24,471 nucleotides of DNA, from positions 1 through 24,471 of the forward strand of contig JAOPYP010000533.1 in assembly GCA_025964635.1 (NCBI GenBank), read 5' to 3'. Each line of letters starts with the position of its first letter. Positions within the stretch are counted from its first letter, which is position 1. The DNA is from Actinomycetes bacterium. GTDB taxonomy: Bacteria > Actinomycetota > Actinomycetes > Streptosporangiales > Streptosporangiaceae. The notes beneath the pieces were generated by a model. The model saw only the letters and a program-made list of their open reading frames with translations. It was not told the origin of the DNA and did not search any database. Below, one piece after another: positions 6,606 to 14,454 of this stretch. The position numbers and the translations under genes are program-made.

Positions 6606-7985
6606 TTGAGCAGGCTCACGCGGGCCGCGTGGCTCTACATGGCCGTGGTGGTCACGGCGGCGGTGCTGCTGCTGGCCCACGTGCTGGTGCAGGCGATGGC
6701 CGGGGGGCAGGACTACCTGCTGTCCCGGGCGCTGCTGGTGCTGGCCGTCCTGTTCATGATCTGCGATTCCTCCCCCACCACGCTGACGTCGCGCCAGTCG
6801 GCATGGTCGCCCAGCTCGGCGGCCACCCTGGCGGCGGTCGTGCTGCTCGGCCCGGGCGGGGCCGCGCTCGTCGGCGCCACCTCACTGATCAGCCTGCGCC
6901 GCGGCGGGCTGCGCGAGCGGGCCTTTAACGGGGCAATGTACGCGCTGAGCGCCTATGCGTCGGGGGAGGCGTATCTCGCGCTGGGCGGCCATATCGGCGT
7001 GCCCAGGCCCGGCTTGTTCCCGGGCATCATCCTGCCGTTCGCGGCGGCGGCCGCGGTGCACGTGGCGGTCAATCACGGGCTGCTGTGGAGCATGCTGCTG
7101 CTCTTGCCCCCGTCCGGGGCCAGCCTGCAGCGGGGCCGCCTTGACTTGCACCTTTCCCTGCTGCTGGTGTCCGATCTCGGCTACGCCACACTGGGCCTGC
7201 TGATCGCGGCGCTGTGGCATCTGGTGGGGCCGTTCGCCGCGGTCCTGGTCCTGATCCCGCTGTTCGTGGCGCGCTGGGCGATGGGGCAGTTCGCCGCGCA
7301 GGAGGGCGCGTACTCGGCCACGATGGCCGCGCTGTGCCAGGCCGTGGAGACCAAGGACTTCTACACCCGCGGCCACAGCGAGCGGGTGTCCCGCGGCGCC
7401 ACCCTGCTGGCCCGGCAGATCGGGATGGGCGCGGAGCGCGTCGAGGCCATCCGGTACGCCGGCATGCTGCACGACGTGGGCAAGCTCGGCGTGCCGACCA
7501 AGGTGCTGCAGAAGACCGGGCCGCTGACCGAGGAGGAGCTGGCCGCCATCCAGCTGCACCCGATGCGCGGCCTGGAGATCGTCCGGCAGATCGGGTTCCT
7601 GACCGAGGCGCTGGACGGCATCATGCACCACCACGAGCGGATGGACGGCAAGGGCTACCCGATGGGCCTGGCCGGCGACGAGATCCCCGAGTTCGCCCGG
7701 GTGATCGCGGTCGCCGACGCGTTCGACTCGATGACTTCGACCCGGTCCTACCGGGGGGCCCGGAGCGTCGGGGAGGCCGTCGCGGAGCTGCGCAAATGCT
7801 CCGGCATGCAGTTCGATCCGGTGCTGGTCGACGCCTTCATCGCGGCGCTGGCCCAGGGACGCTGGGACTCGCAGGCGGCCGGCCAGCCCCCGCCCGCGGC
7901 CCTGCCCGGCGACTTCCCCGCCCAGGTCGCGGCCCAGGATCACGACGACCCCACCGCGCCGCTGCGGGTCGTCGAGAGTCGCTGA
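6606..7985 (+). CDS. Membrane-anchored HD-GYP domain protein (predicted cyclic-dinucleotide phosphodiesterase)
   Basis: HD-GYP proteins hydrolyse c-di-GMP at a metal centre. The 459-residue protein has an N-terminal membrane module (about residues 8-225, several hydrophobic helices) of unrecognised sensory type, then a cytoplasmic HD-GYP domain from about 240 to 410. Its core motifs are complete: GHSERV (His257), MLHDVGKLGVP (His289-Asp290, Lys293), LHPMRG (His318), HHHERMDGKGYP (341-352, including the GYP triplet) and DAFDSMTSTRSYR (Asp371). The TTG start at 6606 is backed by GAGGGGGG at 6594-6602. The second HD gene follows after 12 bases, so the two are probably co-translated. The signal sensed and the exact cyclic-dinucleotide specificity cannot be read from sequence. 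This is the catalytically competent member of the pair. Confidence 0.9.
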   Translation: MSRLTRAAWLYMAVVVTAAVLLLAHVLVQAMAGGQDYLLSRALLVLAVLFMICDSSPTTLTSRQSAWSPSSAATLAAVVLLGPGGAALVGATSLISLRRGGLRERAFNGAMYALSAYASGEAYLALGGHIGVPRPGLFPGIILPFAAAAAVHVAVNHGLLWSMLLLLPPSGASLQRGRLDLHLSLLLVSDLGYATLGLLIAALWHLVGPFAAVLVLIPLFVARWAMGQFAAQEGAYSATMAALCQAVETKDFYTRGHSERVSRGATLLARQIGMGAERVEAIRYAGMLHDVGKLGVPTKVLQKTGPLTEEELAAIQLHPMRGLEIVRQIGFLTEALDGIMHHHERMDGKGYPMGLAGDEIPEFARVIAVADAFDSMTSTRSYRGARSVGEAVAELRKCSGMQFDPVLVDAFIAALAQGRWDSQAAGQPPPAALPGDFPAQVAAQDHDDPTAPLRVVESR

Positions 7986-7997
7986 GGTGAGCCCGCG

Positions 7998-9278
7998 GTG
8001 ACCACGCAACGCCACCTCGCCCGCCAGCCCGGCTGGCAGTCCATCGACTCCGGCCAGCTGCTGCTGGTCATCCTGGCCGGCGTGCTGCTGGTCGCGGCCG
8101 TGGCGCAGACCGCCGCGGCCGGCCTGGTGCAGCCGCGTGACGCGCTGGCCTTCGGCGCGCTGATCGCGCTGGGCGAGCTGCTCCGGCTCTCCCTGCCCGG
8201 CGACCGGGAGGCCGCCCCGATCGGCAGCGCCGGGGCCCTCGGCTACGCGCTGGCGGTCCGGGTCGGCACGCTCCCGGCCCTGCAGCCCGCGCTGCAGGTG
8301 GTCGCGGTCACCGCGGTCGGGATGATCGTCGGTGCGCTGCCGCACCTGGCGGCCGGCCGGCCCGCCGGGGTGGGCGGGATGGCCTCCCGGCTGCTGGCCG
8401 TGGCGTTCGTGGCCATGGCCTTCCGGCCCCTCGCCCACCTGGCCCTCATCGACCGCCACATGTGGCTCCGGCTCGCGGTCATGGCCGTGCTGATCGTGGC
8501 CGGGTGGCTCGCCGAATGCGTGATCAAGGGGCTGATCCGGGCGGACGCCCTGCGGGCCCGGTTCGTCGTGTCGCTGGCCGACGAGCTGCGCATCCAGGTG
8601 CCGCTCGGCGCGGCGGTGGGCGCTTCCGCCATGCTGATCGCCCTGGCCACCGAGGCCATGGGGCTGGTGGCGCTGGCCCTGCTCATCGCGCCGCTGCTGG
8701 TCACCCAGACCGCCTTCCGCCGCTACGCCGGCATCCGGTCCACCTACCTGCAGACGGTCCGGGCGCTGGCCCGGGTCACCGAGGTCGGCGGCTATGTCGA
8801 GGACGGTCACTCCTACCGGGTCGGCCAGCTCGCGGTCGCGGTCGGCCGCGAGCTCGGGATGAGCGAGCCGGACCTGCTGGAGCTGGAGTACGCCGCGCTC
8901 ATGCACGACATCGGCCAGCTCTCGCTGGCCGACCCCATCCCGGGGGGTGCGACCGTGCTCGCGTCCCCGGAAGACCAGGAACGGATAGCGGGCCTGGGGG
9001 CCAGCGTCATCGAGCAGGCCGGCGTGCTGGGCGGGGTGGCCGAGATCGTGCGCCGCCAGAGCCAGCCCTGGCGCGGCAGCGACGGGGAGCCACCGATCGG
9101 CAGCCGGATCATCCGGGCCGCCAACGCCTTCGACGACCTGGTGGGCGGGTCGCCCGACCGGGACCGGTCCGCGGCGGCGCTGGAACGGCTCCGGCTGGAC
9201 ACCGCGGCGGAGTACGACCCGGGTGTGGTGGAGGCGCTCACCAAGGTCACCGGCCGGTGGTACCCCGGCCGCCTGTAG
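7998..9278 (+). CDS. Membrane-anchored degenerate HD-GYP-like protein
   Basis: This 426-residue protein parallels the preceding gene: a hydrophobic N-terminal half (about 18-240, several membrane helices) followed by an HD-type domain. The domain is eroded. GHSYRV and MHDIGQL (His303-Asp304) remain, but the conserved Lys after the HD pair is Gln. The HHHERxDGKGYP block is replaced by RRQSQPWRGSDGEPP, and the DAFDxM segment reads NAFDDLVG. Metal binding and c-di-GMP hydrolysis are therefore unlikely, and a regulatory or dimer-partner role is the reasonable inference. The GTG at 7998 has GAGGTGAG (7985-7992) upstream. It starts 12 bases after the active paralogue and ends 9 bases before the biotin carboxylase frame, indicating one transcript. 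The two probably arose by tandem duplication. Confidence 0.83.
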   Translation: MTTQRHLARQPGWQSIDSGQLLLVILAGVLLVAAVAQTAAAGLVQPRDALAFGALIALGELLRLSLPGDREAAPIGSAGALGYALAVRVGTLPALQPALQVVAVTAVGMIVGALPHLAAGRPAGVGGMASRLLAVAFVAMAFRPLAHLALIDRHMWLRLAVMAVLIVAGWLAECVIKGLIRADALRARFVVSLADELRIQVPLGAAVGASAMLIALATEAMGLVALALLIAPLLVTQTAFRRYAGIRSTYLQTVRALARVTEVGGYVEDGHSYRVGQLAVAVGRELGMSEPDLLELEYAALMHDIGQLSLADPIPGGATVLASPEDQERIAGLGASVIEQAGVLGGVAEIVRRQSQPWRGSDGEPPIGSRIIRAANAFDDLVGGSPDRDRSAAALERLRLDTAAEYDPGVVEALTKVTGRWYPGRL

Positions 9279-9287
9279 GCTTCCGCC

Positions 9288-10658
9288 GTGCTTGATACCG
9301 CCGGGCCTGGGTCCGCTGTGCTCGAGTCGGTGCTGGTCGCCAACCGCGGCGAGATAGCCCGGCGGGTGATCGCCACCGCCCGGCGGATGGGCATCCGGGC
9401 CATCGCCGTCTACTCCGAGGCCGACGCCGGGCTGCCGTTCGTGCGCGAGGCCGACGAGGCGGTGCTGATCGGGCCGCCGCCGCCCGCCCGCAGTTACCTG
9501 GACGCAGGCGCCATCCTCCGCGCGGCCCGCGACACTGGCGCGCGCGCCGTGCACCCCGGCTACGGCTTTCTTTCCGAGAACGCAGGTTTCGCCCGGCTCG
9601 TCTCTGACGCCGGGCTGACGTGGGTGGGACCGCCACCGTCCGCCATCGACCAGATGGGCGACAAGATCAGCGCGCGGAACCTGATGGCCGCCGCCGGGGT
9701 CCCGGTGGCCCCGGGCACCACCGAGCCGGTGCGCGACGCCGGGGAGGCCGCGGCCGCCGCGGCGATCATCGGCTACCCGGTCATGGTGAAAGCCGCGGCG
9801 GGCGGGGGCGGGATCGGGATGAGCGCCGCGGCCGGCCCCGGGCAGCTGGCGGCGGCGTTCGAGACGGCCCGCTCCCGCGCCGAGCGGTTCTTCGGCAGCC
9901 CCGCGATCCTGCTGGAACGCTACGTGACGCCGGCCCGGCACGTGGAGGTGCAGATCCTCGGGCGGCCCGGTGGCCGGCTGCTGGCCCTGGGTGAGCGGGA
10001 CTGCTCGGTGCAGCGCCGGCACCAGAAGGTGGCCGAGGAGACCCCGTCCCCGGGGGTCAGCCCCGGCCTGCGGGCCCGGATGATGGACGCCGCGGTCCGG
10101 GCCGGGGAGGCGGTCGGCTACCAGGGCGCCGGGACGGTCGAGTTCCTGGTGGACGCGCGGACCGGGGACTTCACGTTCCTGGAGATGAACACCCGGCTCC
10201 AGGTCGAGCACCCGGTCACCGAGATGGTGACCGGCATCGACCTGGTCGAGCAGCAGCTGCGGATCGCCGCCGGTGAGGACGTCAGCTTCGACCCGGATGA
10301 GGTCCTGGTCCAGGGGCACGCGATCGAGCTGCGCGTGTACGCCGAGGACCCGAACCGGTTCCTGCCCAGCCCGGGCACGATCACGGCCTGGACGGAACCG
10401 GCCGGCGAGGGCATCCGGGTCGACGCGGGATACGAGGCCGGGAACCAGGTCACCCCGTTCTACGATCCGTTGCTGGCCAAGCTGTGCGTGTGGGGCCCCG
10501 ACCGGGACGAGGCGCTGCGCCGGGCCCGGGACGCGGTGGCGTCGTTCCGGATCACCGGGCTCAAGACGAACCTGCCGTTCCACGCGGACCTGCTGGACAG
10601 CGAGGAGTACAGCGACGGCGGCTACGACACCCTGGTGGTCAGCCGGCTGCGTTCCTGA
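9288..10658 (+). CDS. Biotin carboxylase (AccC/PycA-type stand-alone subunit)
   Basis: Biotin carboxylase uses ATP and bicarbonate to carboxylate biotin on a carrier protein. The 456-residue protein shows the whole family pattern: VLVANRGEIARRV (N-terminal), GYGFLSENAGFA, the ATP-grasp glycine loop KAAAGGGGIGM (about 168-178), GERDCSVQRRHQK (235-247), and the metal/bicarbonate site EMNTRLQVEHPVTE (299-312). Its length matches single-domain AccC-type subunits; no carrier or carboxyltransferase domain is fused. The start could be GTG 9288 or GTG 9318; neither has a strong ribosome-binding site, and homologues begin near 9318. A tiny biotinyl carrier follows 78 bases downstream. No carboxyltransferase gene is in the window, so the final substrate (acetyl-CoA, another acyl-CoA, pyruvate) is unknown. 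Confidence 0.92.
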   Translation: MLDTAGPGSAVLESVLVANRGEIARRVIATARRMGIRAIAVYSEADAGLPFVREADEAVLIGPPPPARSYLDAGAILRAARDTGARAVHPGYGFLSENAGFARLVSDAGLTWVGPPPSAIDQMGDKISARNLMAAAGVPVAPGTTEPVRDAGEAAAAAAIIGYPVMVKAAAGGGGIGMSAAAGPGQLAAAFETARSRAERFFGSPAILLERYVTPARHVEVQILGRPGGRLLALGERDCSVQRRHQKVAEETPSPGVSPGLRARMMDAAVRAGEAVGYQGAGTVEFLVDARTGDFTFLEMNTRLQVEHPVTEMVTGIDLVEQQLRIAAGEDVSFDPDEVLVQGHAIELRVYAEDPNRFLPSPGTITAWTEPAGEGIRVDAGYEAGNQVTPFYDPLLAKLCVWGPDRDEALRRARDAVASFRITGLKTNLPFHADLLDSEEYSDGGYDTLVVSRLRS

Positions 10659-10736
10659 AATCGGCGCCGGTCCTGAGTGGGCACAATGTGAGCGGGCCGC
10701 CCGGCGGGCAGCCCCAGTGAGGGAGAGGAGCGGCGA

Positions 10737-10949
10737 GTGACCGAGGTCCGCGCGGAGATGGTGGCCAACGTCTGGAAGGTCGTGACCGCCGAGGGTGAGG
10801 AAGTCTCCGACGGCGCAACGCTGGTCATCCTCGAATCGATGAAGATGGAGATCCCGGTGCTGGCCGAGGAGCCAGGCACGGTGACCAAGCTGGCGGTGGC
10901 CGAAGGCGACCTGGTCCAGGAAGGCGATCTCATCGCCATCATCGAGTAA
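10737..10949 (+). CDS. Small biotin/lipoyl-type carrier protein (TB7.3-like)
   Basis: A 70-residue single biotinyl domain. The sequence ESMKMEIPV places the modifiable lysine at residue 36 within the classical (A/S)MKM biotinylation motif. The C-terminal half (GTVTKLAVAEGDLVQEGDLIAII) completes the symmetric barrel. GTG 10737 is preceded by a purine-rich GGGAGAGGAG ribosome-binding site. It corresponds in size and setting to the mycobacterial biotinylated protein TB7.3 (Rv3221c), also found just after the SigH anti-sigma gene. Here a biotin carboxylase lies immediately upstream, making it the likely donor subunit acting on this carrier. A strong hairpin follows the stop. Confidence 0.93.
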   Translation: MTEVRAEMVANVWKVVTAEGEEVSDGATLVILESMKMEIPVLAEEPGTVTKLAVAEGDLVQEGDLIAIIE

Positions 10950-10951
10950 CC

Positions 10952-10976
10952 CCCCCGGCTGAGGCCCCGCCGGGGG
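10952..10976. terminator. Bidirectional terminator hairpin between carrier and ThDP enzyme genes
   Basis: CCCCCGGC (10952-10959) pairs perfectly with GCCGGGGG (10969-10976) around a nine-base loop. It lies in the 38-base gap between two convergent stops. No U-run follows, as is common in actinomycetes. Confidence 0.7.
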
Positions 10977-10987
10977 TGGCTGGATAG

Positions 10988-12670
10988 TCAGACGCCGGTG
11001 GTCGAGCGGGGGTAGGCGACCGCCGGGTCGGTGATCACGTTGACCAGGTAGGGCACGCCGGAGTCGAAGGCCCGGCGCAGCGCGGGCGCGATCCCGTCCG
11101 GCCGGGTGACCAGTTCCCCGGCGCCCCCCAGCGCGCGGACCACCTCGTCGTAGCGGCACTGCGGCTGCAGGTCGGCGACCACGTCGTAGCCGTAGATGGC
11201 CTGCATCGGGTGCTTCTCCAGACCCCAGATCCCGTTGTTGCCGCAGATCATCACGACCGGCAGCCCGTGCCGGACCAGCGTGTCCGCGTCCATCAGCGAG
11301 AAGCCGGCCGCGCCGTCCCCGAGCAGCAGCACCACCTGGTCCGACGGCCGGGCGATCCGGGCCGCGATCGCGTAACCCAGCCCGGTGCCCAGGCAGCCGT
11401 ACGGGCCCGGGTCGAGCCACCCGCCCGGGCGGCCCGGCTCGATGTACTTGCCTGCGTAGGACACGAAGTCCCCGCCGTCGCCGATCACCACGGCGTCGTC
11501 GTCCAGCACCCCGGCCAGCTCGCCGTAGACCCGCATCGGGTGGATGGGGTCAGCCTCGCTGCCCAGCAGCGCGCCGTCGGCGCCCACCGCGCCCCGGGCC
11601 GCGTCCTGCAGCTGGGGAAGCCAGGAATCCTCCCACGGGACCCGGGCCGGCCGGCCCGGCCAGGCCCCCGGGGCGGCCAGCGCCGTGAAGAACCCGCTAA
11701 GGTCACCCGAGTACGACGCGGCCAGCTCGCAGTGCGTGGCCAGCTGCCCCGCTGCGTCGGCGACATGGACCACGAACGGTTTTCGTTGCGGATCGTTCTG
11801 GTCGCCGAACGCGCCATAGCCCAGCCGGAAGTCGAGCGGGGTACCCACCACCACGACCAGGTCAGCCTGCCGGAACGCGACCGACCGGGCGCGGGTGACC
11901 AGCAGCTCGTGTCCCCGCGGCAGGATGCCGCGGCCCTGGCCGTTGGCGATGACCGGCAGCCGGAGCTCCTCGGCGGCGGCGCGGGCGGCCTGCTCGGCGC
12001 CGCCCATCCACACGTCCGAGCCCAGCACCAGGACCGGGCGCCGGGCCGCCGCGATCAGCCCGGCGATGGCGGCGGCCGCGTCCGGATCGCCGGGCGGGCC
12101 GGGCCGGGCGGCCCGCACCATGCTGCCGCCCGGCCCGTAGCTTTCCGGGGGAGCCTGCCCGTAGAGGGCCTCCAGGGATGCGTCCACGAACACCGGGCCG
12201 CGGTGCGGCGTGGCGGCCAGCCGGAACGCGTCGTCCACCCCGGCGCCGACCTTCGCGGGCTCGTGCTCGGTCCAGGCCCGCTTGGTGATGGGCCGGAGCA
12301 GCTCGGGGTGGTCGAACTCCTGCAGGCTGCCGGAGCCCCAGCGCGCGTCGGGGGCCCGGCCGCCCAGGATCACCACCGGTGAGCCGTTGAACTGGGCCGT
12401 GGTGATGGCGCTGACCCCGTTGGTCACACCGGGCCCGGCGGTCAGCACGGCCAGCCCCGGGAGCCGGGTCAGCCGGGCGGTGGCTTCCGCGGCGAAGACG
12501 GCGGTCTGCTCGTGCCGCACGTCCAGCAGCCGCATCGGCGGGTCCGCGTGCACCGCCGCGTCATAGAGCGGGAACACGTGCCCGCCGGACAGGGTGAACA
12601 TGGTGGTCACGCCGTGCGCCCGGGCCGCCGCCACCGCCAGCGTTCCCCCGTGCGCCTCGCCTTCGGTCAT
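10988..12670 (-). CDS. Thiamine-diphosphate-dependent enzyme, acetolactate synthase-like
   Basis: The 560-residue protein has the three-domain layout of the acetolactate synthase/hydroxyacyl-CoA lyase family. The N-terminal Pyr domain has the catalytic glutamate in VRHEQTAVFAAE (Glu54) and the segment GLAVLTAGPGVTNGVSAI. A central FAD/ADP-like domain (about 195-330) contains PVLVLGSDVWMGG. The C-terminal PP domain has the ThDP/Mg motif GDGAAGFSLMD through CGNNGIWG (451-483). Family members condense pyruvate or act on 2-oxo and 2-hydroxyacyl substrates. No regulatory subunit gene (ilvN) is adjacent, so a role in branched-chain synthesis is not proven; a catabolic ALS or a 2-hydroxyacyl-CoA lyase-like role is possible. 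It lies 134 bases downstream of the mctP-type symporter on the same strand, behind a hairpin. Confidence 0.85.
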   Translation of the reverse strand: MTEGEAHGGTLAVAAARAHGVTTMFTLSGGHVFPLYDAAVHADPPMRLLDVRHEQTAVFAAEATARLTRLPGLAVLTAGPGVTNGVSAITTAQFNGSPVVILGGRAPDARWGSGSLQEFDHPELLRPITKRAWTEHEPAKVGAGVDDAFRLAATPHRGPVFVDASLEALYGQAPPESYGPGGSMVRAARPGPPGDPDAAAAIAGLIAAARRPVLVLGSDVWMGGAEQAARAAAEELRLPVIANGQGRGILPRGHELLVTRARSVAFRQADLVVVVGTPLDFRLGYGAFGDQNDPQRKPFVVHVADAAGQLATHCELAASYSGDLSGFFTALAAPGAWPGRPARVPWEDSWLPQLQDAARGAVGADGALLGSEADPIHPMRVYGELAGVLDDDAVVIGDGGDFVSYAGKYIEPGRPGGWLDPGPYGCLGTGLGYAIAARIARPSDQVVLLLGDGAAGFSLMDADTLVRHGLPVVMICGNNGIWGLEKHPMQAIYGYDVVADLQPQCRYDEVVRALGGAGELVTRPDGIAPALRRAFDSGVPYLVNVITDPAVAYPRSTTGV

Positions 12671-12759
12671 GCGGCGAGGTTACCAGCAGGTAGCTTGCGG
12701 GAACAGGCGCTGCGGCCGGCGCGCGCGGGCCGGTGCCCGGCCCGGCGTGCCCGTGGGCC

Positions 12760-12793
12760 GGTGCCGGGCCCGGAGGGATGCGGGCCCGGCACC
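12760..12793 (-). terminator. Perfect 13-bp hairpin after the symporter gene
   Basis: GGTGCCGGGCCCG (12760-12772) and CGGGCCCGGCACC (12781-12793) form a perfect stem with an eight-base loop, starting 12 bases beyond the symporter stop. Additional GGCCGGTGCC copies (near 12729-12736) could compete. It is a likely terminator or attenuator upstream of the ThDP enzyme gene. Confidence 0.7.
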
Positions 12794-12804
12794 TGGGCCG
12801 CCGG

Positions 12805-14454
12805 TCAGCCGACGTCCGCCGCCTCGGCCACGGCCGGAACCTTCGCCGCGGTGGCGGGCTCCGGGTCGGCCACGTAGTGCTCCGGCCGGGTCTCGTCCGA
12901 GCCGCCGGGCAGCTTGATCGCCCGGAACAGCAGGGTGAGCAGGGTCGCGATCACCAGGTTCATGACGAACCCGGTGAGCCCGATGTACACCGTGTGGTTG
13001 ATGAGCGGGATGGTGTCCGCCGACGCGCCGAAGTGCGTCCCGGGCTCGCCGGGGGCCGGCAGCTTGTAGGCGGCGATGGTGCCGAAGACCATGGCCACCG
13101 CCCAGCCGATGACCAGCGCCCAGCGGTGGAACCACCGGGTGTACAGGCCGGCCACGATGGCCGGGAACGTCTGGACGATCCAGACGCCCCCCAGCAGCTG
13201 GAGCTGGATGGCGTAGGTCTTGTTCACGAACAGCACGAAGAGCAGGGCGCCCAGCTTGACCACCAGGGAGGCCCACTGGGACGCCTTGGTCTGCTCCGCG
13301 TTGCTGGCGTTCGGCCGGAAATACTCCTTGTAGATGTTGCGGGCGAACAGGTTCGCGGCCGCGATGGACATGATGGCCGCGGGGACGAGCGCGCCGATGA
13401 CGATGGCCGAGAAGCCGATCCCGGCGAACCAGCTCGGGAACATCCGCTGGAACAGGAAGGGCACGGCCAGCTGGGTGTTGGCCCCGTTGGCCTTGACCTC
13501 CGCGGGCACGCCCGGCGCGGCCAGGGCCATGTAGCCCAGCAGCGCGATGAGGCCCAGGACCAGCGAGTAGGCGGGCAGCGCGGCGATGTTGCGCCGGATC
13601 ACGTTGCGCCGCTTGGCCGCGTACACCCCCGTGATCGTGTGCGGGTACATGAACAGGGCCAGCGCGGAGCCCAGCGCCGTGGTGGCGTAGGCCCACTCCG
13701 CGGCGGGCTGCTCGATCAGGCTGCCGTTCGGCTTGCCCGTCTTGGGGTTGGTTGCCTTGAGGTGGGCGTCGGCGACGCTGAAGATGTGCCCCCAGCCGCC
13801 CAGCCGGATCGGGATGTAGATGATGGCCACGATGATCATCACGTAGATCAGCGTGTCCTTGATGAACGCGATCAGCGCCGGGGCGCGGAGCCCGGACACG
13901 AACGTGTACCCGGCCAGGATGATGAACGCGATGATCAGCGGCAGGTCGTGCACGAACCCGGTGGTGGAACTGCCGCCGATGCCCATCACGGTCAGCACGG
14001 ACTGGATGCCGACCAGTTGCAGGGCGATGTACGGCATGACCGCCAGGATGCCGGTGAACGCCACCGCGAGCGCCAGCCCGCGCGACCCGTACCGGCCGCG
14101 GATGAAGTCCGCCGGGGTGATGTAGCCGTGCACCCGCGCCACGGACCACAGCCGGGGCAGGAACACGAACACGATCGGGTAGACCATGATCGTGTAGGAG
14201 AGCGAGAAGAACCCGGCCGCCCCGACCCCGTAGACCAGGGCCGGCACCGCGATGAATGTGTAGGCAGTATACAGATCACCGCCAAGCAAAAACCAGGTGA
14301 TGAAGCTGCCGAAGCCCCTCCCGCCGAGCCCCCACTCGTTCAGGTGCAGCGCCTCCTCGGCCCGGCGCCACCGCGACGCGGCGAAGCCGACGAAGGCGAC
14401 CACGGCGAAGAGGACGATAAGGATGGTGAACGAGACCGCGTTGATGTGGGTCAC
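12805..14454 (-). CDS. mctP: Sodium:solute symporter, MctP-type monocarboxylate permease
   Basis: A 549-residue polytopic membrane protein of the SSS family, with about 13 hydrophobic segments. It shows family features such as GGRGFGSFITWFLLGGDLYTAYTF near the N terminus, VHGYITPADFIRGRYGSRGL, and a conserved FSAIVIGALVPAAIMSIAAANLFARN stretch around helix 9. The coupled small DUF3311 gene directly upstream (GTGA overlap, GTG start at 14454) is the arrangement typical of MctP transporters for lactate, pyruvate, acetate and similar acids, as characterised in Rhizobium. The substrate is thus inferred from family and context. The polar C-terminal tail is alanine/proline-rich. A CRP-like site lies upstream of the operon. 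The pairing with an acetolactate-synthase-like gene downstream fits pyruvate use. Confidence 0.88.
   Translation of the reverse strand: MTHINAVSFTILIVLFAVVAFVGFAASRWRRAEEALHLNEWGLGGRGFGSFITWFLLGGDLYTAYTFIAVPALVYGVGAAGFFSLSYTIMVYPIVFVFLPRLWSVARVHGYITPADFIRGRYGSRGLALAVAFTGILAVMPYIALQLVGIQSVLTVMGIGGSSTTGFVHDLPLIIAFIILAGYTFVSGLRAPALIAFIKDTLIYVMIIVAIIYIPIRLGGWGHIFSVADAHLKATNPKTGKPNGSLIEQPAAEWAYATTALGSALALFMYPHTITGVYAAKRRNVIRRNIAALPAYSLVLGLIALLGYMALAAPGVPAEVKANGANTQLAVPFLFQRMFPSWFAGIGFSAIVIGALVPAAIMSIAAANLFARNIYKEYFRPNASNAEQTKASQWASLVVKLGALLFVLFVNKTYAIQLQLLGGVWIVQTFPAIVAGLYTRWFHRWALVIGWAVAMVFGTIAAYKLPAPGEPGTHFGASADTIPLINHTVYIGLTGFVMNLVIATLLTLLFRAIKLPGGSDETRPEHYVADPEPATAAKVPAVAEAADVG

Noticed and set aside
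6882..11420. 1512-codon open frame on the minus strand
   Set aside because: It is antisense to the HD-GYP, biotin carboxylase and carrier genes. The composition is Gly/Arg/His/Asp/Gln-rich without family motifs, typical of shadow frames in GC-rich DNA.
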